A stretch of DNA of 64,000 nucleotides from Pelecanus crispus (taxonomy: Eukaryota; Chordata; Aves; Pelecaniformes; Pelecanidae): NCBI RefSeq assembly GCF_030463565.1, contig NC_134676.1:29699228-29763227 (forward strand), read 5' to 3'. A program made the position numbers and the translations under genes. Below the pieces are notes generated by a model, which was given only the letters and a program-made list of their open reading frames with translations, searched no databases and had not been told where the DNA came from. Below are positions 60,214 through 64,000 of this stretch, one piece after another (position 1 is the first letter of the stretch; each line of letters starts with the position of its first letter).

Positions 60214-62936
60214 GTCAATGTCAGTAAGTGCTGCAGTTTTCTAACTTCTATTTTGCTTATTAACTGTTTTGTTAATGTTGCTTTTTAAGTCTGATTTTCT
60301 GCAGTTAAGTCAACAGCAGGTCAGTTTATAGCATCTTTTGGGTGAAACTAATCGATCTAAAAATGTGTAACATGGGGTTATTTTACATGAAGAAATTAAG
60401 TTCTGTGAAATAAATCATCTGCTAAAAGGCTGTTTGGAAGAGGTAAGAAAGTACTGTGGCTCTGCTTATAGTTCAACAACAAAACAACTGCCCTCCCTGC
60501 CACAGCTCACATATTTTCCTTTTGTGGCAGCTCTTAAATACCATAAAATTTACAGTGGTAGCATTTTATGTGGAGCTATAGAGAACTGTCCAGCAACATA
60601 ATAGCAAGAATCAATGAGACAATTTTTGAGAGCAGAGGAAAATATGGAACATCTTCTAATAGCAGAACACATGTTCAATTTCTGTTAAAGCAGACCAATA
60701 ATGTAATTATAATTGGTTTGAAACCTTCTTTATGATATATGGTAGATACACATGAAAGTTATGGTATAGTACCATAACAGCAATCATGAAGAGAAAAAAC
60801 TTAAAGGAGCAAGAGAAAGCCAGTCTGAGGACTGGGGCTTGTTTTGCATTCTGGGCAGAAACACAAATTTCATCAAATGTCTGTCAAAATTGGTACAAGA
60901 AGCAGCTGAATAAAGTAACTCACAAAACATACGTGGTAAGACTCTCTAAAGATGAAATTTTCAAACATCCTTGGGGAATATTCTTCTAAAAAATTCTAGT
61001 TTTGAGACAAACAGAGTTCTTAGATAGTCAAGGTGTTAGTGGAGAATTTTTTATATCTTCGATTACTTTTGAATTCTTTAATACACACACAGTCGAGTCA
61101 TGCTAAAACTGGCTATGAAGTATCTGCATAATTTTAATAGAAGAAATTCCTAAAGCTGCAGAATACCACTGAGCACAGAAAACCAAACTGTACTGCTGTT
61201 ACTCATCCTGAGTAGCAGTTACTCCTTGAGTAGCCCCTTGAAAACTTTAGGAGCACTTGCAGAATTAGCTGGTACTTAGTCTGAGTAACATGTGAGTAAA
61301 AGGAATGAACAGTTTGCCTAGTCAATCCCAAGCCTTATAATAGGTGTGTGATACTGCAATAGTTGTAGAGACATAGCTTTTTTGGCAACTGTTCAACAGC
61401 TCCAACACCATAATCAGCTTGCAGCCTTGCATTTACAGTGGCCTATGATGTTGTGAACACCAAGGCTTGCCAACAGTAGCAGATCAAAAGAACACACAAA
61501 CCAGTAGAGCTTTGAGGTTGGAAAGGTCCCACATTTCATCAGAGGCAAAATGTACAGCTGTGCCCAATTCTTCGTTTTAATCTTTGCCTCAATAGGTAGC
61601 TTGTGCCTACTGAAAGACCCCTGTACCAAACAAGGTGCCGTAGAGAAGCAACCTTCTCCAAGTTGCATTTAAAAATTTAATGGAAAGTAATCAGGGCTAA
61701 TTTAAAACAGATTGTGCTCATCATATTCCAGCTGTAGGCTCATAGAGTGGTATGCTGATGTAGGAGTCAGAGACTACAGCATGCCTATCAAAGCAGCTGG
61801 CTTTCTGCCCACTTGAATGAATGGCTCAAAAAACCAGTTTCTCACAGCCTAAATGATGAATCAATTATCTGCTACTGCAGTGGCAGTGACGCTAGCATTG
61901 TTACAACTAGCAGCAAATTACTCAAAACAACAAATTGTCTCAGTTTAATTCCATCACTAGTACAGACAGCAGCCACATTCACTTTTCGTAAGTACAGGGA
62001 ATTTTGGCCATGCTTGCCCTGTCCAAATCTGCCTTAATTCCCTGCTCACCTAGCCTAAATTTAATTCCCTGTGCCTGGTGTTTCCCAATGCCTAGCTGTA
62101 CACTTACTCAGGATCACTGAACTTCTGAGGCCAACAGACAATTCACTGTATGGCTCAGACCTGCAGACTGATGTATCAATTAGACTAACTCTTGGCCTGA
62201 GCTTTATGAGCCAGCAGATGACATCTGCCTAGGGCACTTCCATCCCATGTAATTCAGTGCATAACGTAGGTGAGCCTCTCAAAGAAAGCAAGCCATAAAC
62301 TAAATGTGTATAAAGAGTATTTTTCTTGTGCTTGAGTTCTGTGTGCTCAAAGCCGCCAGTTAAGGTACACCTTGCAGCACAGTGCTCCTGGAGGATAACC
62401 CTTGCAGAATCAAACCAACTGGAGCAGCATCCTGGTGGGAAGCAATGCTCTCTAGCACCATGCAAAAGTGTAGGAATATAGAAAAATCCCTCCCATTGGG
62501 GCAGTGGCACACGGTCAATGTCCTGGTTGGAGGCCAGAGTCCTGGCTAGATCCCAGCTTACCCTGACCCAGGAGCTCTGCAGACAGAGGCTGCTCTTGAC
62601 CCTGCTGTGGTCTTCACAAGCAGACAGACTTGTGTTCTGCATTATTTCAAATTGTGAATTAAACAAATATACCTTACTAAGGAACATAGAGGAGGTATGT
62701 GCAATGGATTGTGTGTGGCAAGTAAGATCTTTCTCTCCTGATGTCTGCAGGCAGGTATGATATTAGTGGCAAAGATGAAGAAGGAATAGTGTGTCAAGCT
62801 GCTAGGTGCAGTGATGATAACCTTTGGTTTTGCCTAATAACAGTAGAGGGGTGATGTGGAGAGGTCTCACATTAAAGACGGCATGTGGGACAATATCCTC
62901 CAACATTCCTTCCTCTTTCTTCTGAAAACGTATTCA

Positions 62937-63616
62937 TAGAATCATAGAATCATAGAATCATAGAATGCTTTGGGTTGGAAGGGACCTTTAGAGGTCATCT
63001 AGCCCAACCCCCCTGCAGTGAGCAGGGACAGCTTGAACTAGAGCAGGTTGCTCAGAGCCCCATCCAACCTGACCTTGAATGTTGCCAGGGATGGGGCCTC
63101 TACTATCTCTCTGGGCAACCTGTTCCAGTGCTTGACCACCCTCATTGTAAAAAACTTCTTTCTAATGTCTAGTCGAAATCTATTCTTCTTTAGTTTAAAT
63201 CCATTATTCCTTGTCCTGTCACAACAGGCCTTGTTAAAAAGATTCTCCTCATCCTTCCTGTAGGCCCCCTTTAAGTATTGAAAGGCCGCAATAAGGTCTC
63301 CTTGCAGCCTTCTCTTCTCCAGGCTGAACAATCCCAACTCTTTCAGCCTGGCCTCATAGGAGAGCTGTTCCAGCCCTCGGATCATTTTGGTGGCCCTCTT
63401 CTGGACCCGCTCCAACAGGTCCATGTCCTTCATGTGCTGAGGGCCCCAGAGCTGGATACAGTGCTCCAGGTGGGGTCTTACCAGAGCAGAGTAGAGGGGT
63501 AGAATCACCTCCCTCAACCTGCTGGCCACGCTTCTTTTGATGCAGCCCAGGATACGGTTGGCTTTCTGGGCTGCAAGCGCACATTGCTGGCTCATGTTCA
63601 GCTTTTCATCTACCAT
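62937..63616 (-). mobile_element. CR1 LINE 3' part, well preserved
   Basis: Begins with at least three TCATAGAA-type tail units, then the antisense 3' UTR and an intact C-terminal frame (63038-63616). That frame reads [40 protein letters not shown] and DGALSNLL. 5' truncated at 63616, about where other copies also start. The reverse transcriptase core is absent. Confidence 0.95.
63038..63616 (-). pseudogene. CR1 ORF2 C-terminal remnant
   Basis: 192 codons of continuous CR1 ORF2 C-terminal domain, ending in the standard SNLL-stop. The first Met happens to sit at the truncation point. Without the catalytic core it is non-functional. Confidence 0.88.
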
Positions 63617-64000
63617 TCATTGGCATTGTCTGTGAAAATGCATTTCTTTCTGAGGAAGTCTGGCATTCTTAGCTTTCCAAGCACTCACCCAAATCACAAA
63701 ACCATAAGCTGAAGCTGTCTTACACATTTTGTGAGGTAAGTTTTTTCTCACAAGGAAGACGATGCAAACACAAACTGCTTAAATCCTGTCTGATTTGCAG
63801 ACATGTTAAACCTGATTAATGTAATGACTTCACTGATGAAGGTACCTTCACTTAAGCTTAAGAATATTTTTCAAACTATCAGGGTTGCTAACTCTTGTGA
63901 AATGCTATGGTAATTCTTCAGTGCATCTGAAAACCGAGACAATTAGTTTGTTGAGTTACTAAGTTACACATCTGGATTTTGTTTTTGGACAGTCTGGTTT
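63617..64000. other. Non-coding, no recognised feature
   Basis: AT-rich flank of the last CR1 copy; nothing identifiable. Confidence 0.6.

Larger units (their letters stand above)
47566..62936. other. Non-coding, mostly AT-rich
   Basis: No gene recognised over 15 kb. The notable items are an 18-nt C run (52829-52846), a perfect 44-bp tandem duplication (60126-60213), and two longer unassigned minus-strand frames (57656-58030, 124 codons; 62229-62687, 152 codons) with no domain I recognise. The region lies upstream of the TNPO1 promoters, where human 5q13 is gene-poor. Confidence 0.5.

Noticed and set aside
61494-61550. Sequence similar to a CR1 3' end (GAGGTTGGAAAGGTCCCAC)
   Set aside because: Only about 20 bp resemble the CR1 tail, without the flanking 3' UTR blocks; too short to call.
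62229-62687. 152-codon minus-strand frame
   Set aside because: No domain, splice context or composition supporting a gene; one such frame is expected by chance in 64 kb read in six frames.
1-64000. Prokaryotic-type features (operons, CRISPR, insertion sequences, riboswitches) and tRNA or rRNA genes
   Set aside because: The sequence is vertebrate nuclear DNA with introns and CR1 LINEs; no direct-repeat arrays, cloverleaf genes or rRNA blocks were seen.

Overview
The window is vertebrate, almost certainly avian, nuclear DNA. It has no dense ORFs or operons. It carries at least eight CR1 LINE copies or fragments with the 3' ends typical of bird CR1 (short tandem repeats of the ATTCTATG type). 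It also has two CpG islands and two unmistakable coding exons of TNPO1 (transportin-1, karyopherin beta-2) on the minus strand. TNPO1 lies in the human 5q13 block, which corresponds to the Z chromosome of birds, so a Z-linked origin is likely. That is inference from synteny, and I cannot tell the species.

Layout. Positions 1-13879 are read as TNPO1 intron: no further exon was recognised, but there is a large plus-strand CR1 (about 6318-8403), a 103-bp near-palindrome (9273-9375), and a short CR1 3' end followed by a long minus-strand CR1 (about 10803-13460). Coding exon B is 13880-13955. Coding exon A, with the conserved [10 protein letters not shown] start, is 17764-17877, inside a CpG island of about 17130-18590. 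Positions 17878-35892 are AT-rich non-coding DNA, probably a long first intron. A second CpG island (about 35480-36340) carries on the minus strand a Met-Val-Trp start followed at once by a splice donor in the right phase to join exon A. It also carries CCAAT and GC boxes and a perfect RFX X-box. I interpret this as a distal alternative TNPO1 promoter and first exon. From 36.4 to 64 kb there is only CR1 debris, simple repeats and unassigned AT-rich sequence.

How it works together. The window appears to hold the 5' end of one housekeeping gene with two promoters about 18 kb apart. These would give transportin-1 proteins differing only in a few N-terminal residues ahead of the first HEAT repeat. 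All CR1 copies are 5' truncated. The two longest have damaged reverse-transcriptase motifs and frameshifts, so none looks mobile. The least explained items are the distal promoter with its X-box, the intronic hairpin, a decayed 145-bp tandem repeat, a diverged 70-bp segmental duplication, and a perfect 44-bp tandem duplication. I found no tRNA, rRNA, CRISPR array or intact transposon.
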